Positions 61,984-64,000 of a stretch of 64,000 nucleotides of DNA are shown here, one piece after another. Numbering within the stretch: position 1 is the stretch's first letter; the number at the start of each line of letters is the position of its first letter. Under the pieces are notes generated by a model that worked only from the letters and a program-made list of their open reading frames with translations, was not told where the DNA came from and did no database searches. Position numbers and translations under genes: made by a program. Origin of the DNA: Chryseobacterium gotjawalense (lineage in GTDB: Bacteria > Bacteroidota > Bacteroidia > Flavobacteriales > Weeksellaceae); assembly GCF_030012525.1 (NCBI RefSeq), contig NZ_CP124855.1, positions 558,001 through 622,000 of the forward strand, in the 5' to 3' direction.

Positions 61984-64000
61984 AAATTCTTATTAATTCC
62001 CAATACGATATGTCGCGGAATCAATTTTTGTGTATATAAACTTTCACTGATATTAGTGATAGAATATTTCTGAATACTGTTTGAATTTAACAAATTATTT
62101 CCCTGTAAAAATACATTAAAATTGTACTTTTTGTAATTATAGTTCGCTTTGACATCCCAAAACTGGGTGGTATCCTGATTGGTATTTCCAAATTTATAAT
62201 ATTCTAACAGTGACTCTATTCTGAATTGAGCATTTAATGTAAAGTAGAGATTAAAGAATCCTTTCTGATCTTTGTAGTTATTAGAGTTAATTTCAGATGC
62301 AATTTTATTAAAAGACCACTCATATCCCAATTCATAATTGGCAAAACTTGTCCAGCCTGATTTCATTTCAAAACCTATTTTTAAGTTATTAAATTCTGTT
62401 TTAATAAGCGGCTGGTTATTGATGCTGTTTTCGTATTCAGAAAGGAGATAAGAACCTAATATACTGATCCGAGATTTTAATAATTTCAGATATTTTCGTA
62501 ATTCAATATGAGATGATAATGTAGTATTGTTTTTAACCAAGATGCTCTGATTGTAAATAAAATTTGGATTTACAATCATATTATTTGAGAGGTAATCTTC
62601 ATTTATAAAATAGTTGGCACTAAAGGTTAAATGTTCAGAAAGCATGTCACCCAGATTATAGCTAAAGCCCGCGTTGTAATTAGGAAGCACAACAAAACCT
62701 ACTTCACTTCGTTTAAAATTTCTGTTACCCTGATACAGATAATTGGTGTACAGATCGTTTATAGAAACCGTCGAAAACTTTCGGCTTGTATGAAGGTTAA
62801 AATTTCCTGTTTTTCTGTTTTCATAGCCAACATTAATGCTTGGTGAAATATAAAATCCTGCTTTATTTTCCGGATTAAAATCAAATGAAATATATTCATT
62901 CAGCAGTGCAAGTCCATAATTCCATTTTTTATGTTTTTTTTGAAATTTTCCCTGCGCAAAAATTTGATTCTGCGAAAAATTGATATTATTAATAAATGGG
63001 CTGTTATCGAAAATTATTTTTTGATTATTAAAATCAAAAACAGATAAATCAGAGGAGAAATCATTTTTTCTGAATTCATTTCCCACCTGGATTTCAAGTG
63101 ACTGATTTTCATTGTATTTTTTAAGGTATGAAATTTTAGAACCTCCGAAACTCATTTTAGAATTGATGATCTGGTTAATTCTACGCGCATTTGGATTGTT
63201 GATAATGAATTGAAATACATCGTTTTCATCAGTGAAATCATAGGGTCGATCCTGAAAAGTATATCTTGCAACTGCAACAATAGCTTGTGAGGAATCGATT
63301 TGTTTGGTATAAATCAATTTATTTTCAGTGGCGAAAAGTTGATTTTTTCCCATCTGATTATTTAATTGTTCGTTGAAAAGAAAAATATTGTTATTATTTT
63401 CATTCAAAGAAGAAACCTTATTATAGAACAAAATGTTTGAGTTGTTTTTAAATTCTTTTGAAAGTTCCATTTTTCCGACAATATTTCTGTTGTTTTGCTT
63501 CCAGACTTTGTCTTCTGTATTGGTGAAATTTAATCCTTCGTAGTTAAATTTGTAAAGACTGGTAACGAAATTTCTGTTTTCTGTTTCATTAAAAACAGTC
63601 ACAAATTTGAGTTTCCAACCGGTTTTAAAATTATAAATATAATTAAGCGAAGCCAGCTGATCATTGTTGAAATTAGTCCGCTTTTCTTCGAATTGGAAAT
63701 TTTTCTGATGAAGGTTCACTGGCGACAAAATAGATATATTGGTCCCTACATTCTCAACTTCATTTTCTGAATTTGGATTAATGAGATACTCTACTCCTTT
63801 CATTTCATTCAATCCCAAATTATTAGCATTAAATAAAAGATATACTTTCTTTCTCTTTGTAAAATTCATTACATTGAGTTTTCCCTGTCTCCTATTTTCT
63901 TCATAGCTTGTAGAAGCCAGTAAAACATTACCAAACCATTTTCCTTTCGCATCCTCTTTTAATGTGAGATTTAGGGCAATACGTTCTGTATTTTCTATAT
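61980..64000 (-). CDS. Outer-membrane TonB-dependent-receptor-like protein (5' partial)
   Basis: The C-terminal at least 672 residues of an outer-membrane beta-barrel protein; the frame remains open to the right edge, so the ATG at 63869 is internal and the signal peptide and any carboxypeptidase-like and plug domains are outside the window. Visible features are alternating strand patterns rich in Asn, Tyr and Phe (FNLHTSRKFSTVSINDLY, FFNLYFTLNAQFRIESLLEY) and a barrel ending PRHIVLGINKNF. It resembles the large carboxypeptidase-regulatory-like/outer-membrane beta-barrel proteins of Bacteroidota more than classical receptors. Its 3' end overlaps ribF by 4 nt. Confidence 0.75.
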   Translation of the reverse strand, partial: IENTERIALNLTLKEDAKGKWFGNVLLASTSYEENRRQGKLNVMNFTKRKKVYLLFNANNLGLNEMKGVEYLINPNSENEVENVGTNISILSPVNLHQKNFQFEEKRTNFNNDQLASLNYIYNFKTGWKLKFVTVFNETENRNFVTSLYKFNYEGLNFTNTEDKVWKQNNRNIVGKMELSKEFKNNSNILFYNKVSSLNENNNNIFLFNEQLNNQMGKNQLFATENKLIYTKQIDSSQAIVAVARYTFQDRPYDFTDENDVFQFIINNPNARRINQIINSKMSFGGSKISYLKKYNENQSLEIQVGNEFRKNDFSSDLSVFDFNNQKIIFDNSPFINNINFSQNQIFAQGKFQKKHKKWNYGLALLNEYISFDFNPENKAGFYISPSINVGYENRKTGNFNLHTSRKFSTVSINDLYTNYLYQGNRNFKRSEVGFVVLPNYNAGFSYNLGDMLSEHLTFSANYFINEDYLSNNMIVNPNFIYNQSILVKNNTTLSSHIELRKYLKLLKSRISILGSYLLSEYENSINNQPLIKTEFNNLKIGFEMKSGWTSFANYELGYEWSFNKIASEINSNNYKDQKGFFNLYFTLNAQFRIESLLEYYKFGNTNQDTTQFWDVKANYNYKKYNFNVFLQGNNLLNSNSIQKYSITNISESLYTQKLIPRHIVLGINKNF

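Noticed and set aside
63867-63869. ATG at 63869 as the start of the receptor-like gene
   Set aside because: The frame continues upstream without a stop to the window edge and the ATG falls within a barrel-type sequence, so the gene is truncated by the window.

Overview
The window looks like a chromosomal segment of a flavobacterium, most likely of the Chryseobacterium/Kaistella/Epilithonimonas group (Weeksellaceae). The DNA is AT-rich. Promoters carry the Bacteroidota -7 element TAnnTTTG and Shine-Dalgarno signals are weak. The gene families fit too: exonuclease-containing DnaE, TonB-dependent receptors with carboxypeptidase-like domains, acyl-ACP desaturase, an SPT-like enzyme, a DUF2723/GT117 membrane protein, and an atpD-atpC pair apart from the rest of the ATP synthase operon. 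No tRNA, rRNA, IS element, prophage or CRISPR array is visible. The genes at both edges are cut by the window: dnaE on the left and a TonB-dependent-receptor-like protein on the right.

Layout. 1-4.5 kb: dnaE. 4.7-11 kb: a complete Bacteroidota-type curli (type VIII secretion) locus on the minus strand, csgA-csgB-like-csgE-csgF-csgG-lipoprotein, facing a CsgD-sized LuxR regulator whose receiver domain has lost its phosphorylation residues. 11.2-17.4 kb: a tetR-tolC-MFP-RND efflux operon with a clear palindromic operator at the tetR promoter. 17.8-22.7 kb: minus-strand MATE transporter, DUF72 protein, unknown protein, an NtrC-type regulator without a DNA-binding domain, and YggS. 22.9-25.5 kb: a four-gene operon (small unknown protein, membrane protein, histidine kinase, NarL-type regulator) bracketed by two identical palindromes, each placed the same distance from a promoter; the second drives what looks like a ~55-nt terminated transcript. 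25.7-31.9 kb: GNAT, gpmI, acyl-ACP desaturase, HAD protein, then map-methyltransferase-SGNH hydrolase. 32-35.3 kb: ku-ligD end-joining operon. 35.5-42 kb: era, DoxX, an S9 glutamyl-endopeptidase-like protease, a small lipoprotein, and a glutaryl-CoA-dehydrogenase-like enzyme. 42-53.5 kb (minus): AddB-like nuclease, TonB-dependent receptor with kdsA, DUF1697, adenosine deaminase, DUF2723/GT117 protein. 53.7-59 kb: cysteine-synthase-like enzyme, SPT-like enzyme, Rnk/GreA-like factor, B12-binding radical SAM protein. 59-64 kb: atpC and atpD (minus), ribF (plus), partial receptor (minus).

The two most distinctive systems are the curli locus, with several departures from the enterobacterial plan (an extra N-terminal domain on CsgE that resembles CsgH, a beta-barrel extension on CsgG, a propeller lipoprotein as sixth gene, a cysteine-bearing tail on the curlin), and the two-component operon with its duplicated 7-2-7 palindrome. 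Much of the rest is housekeeping. TTG start codons are unusually frequent: at least six genes have no sensible ATG or GTG.
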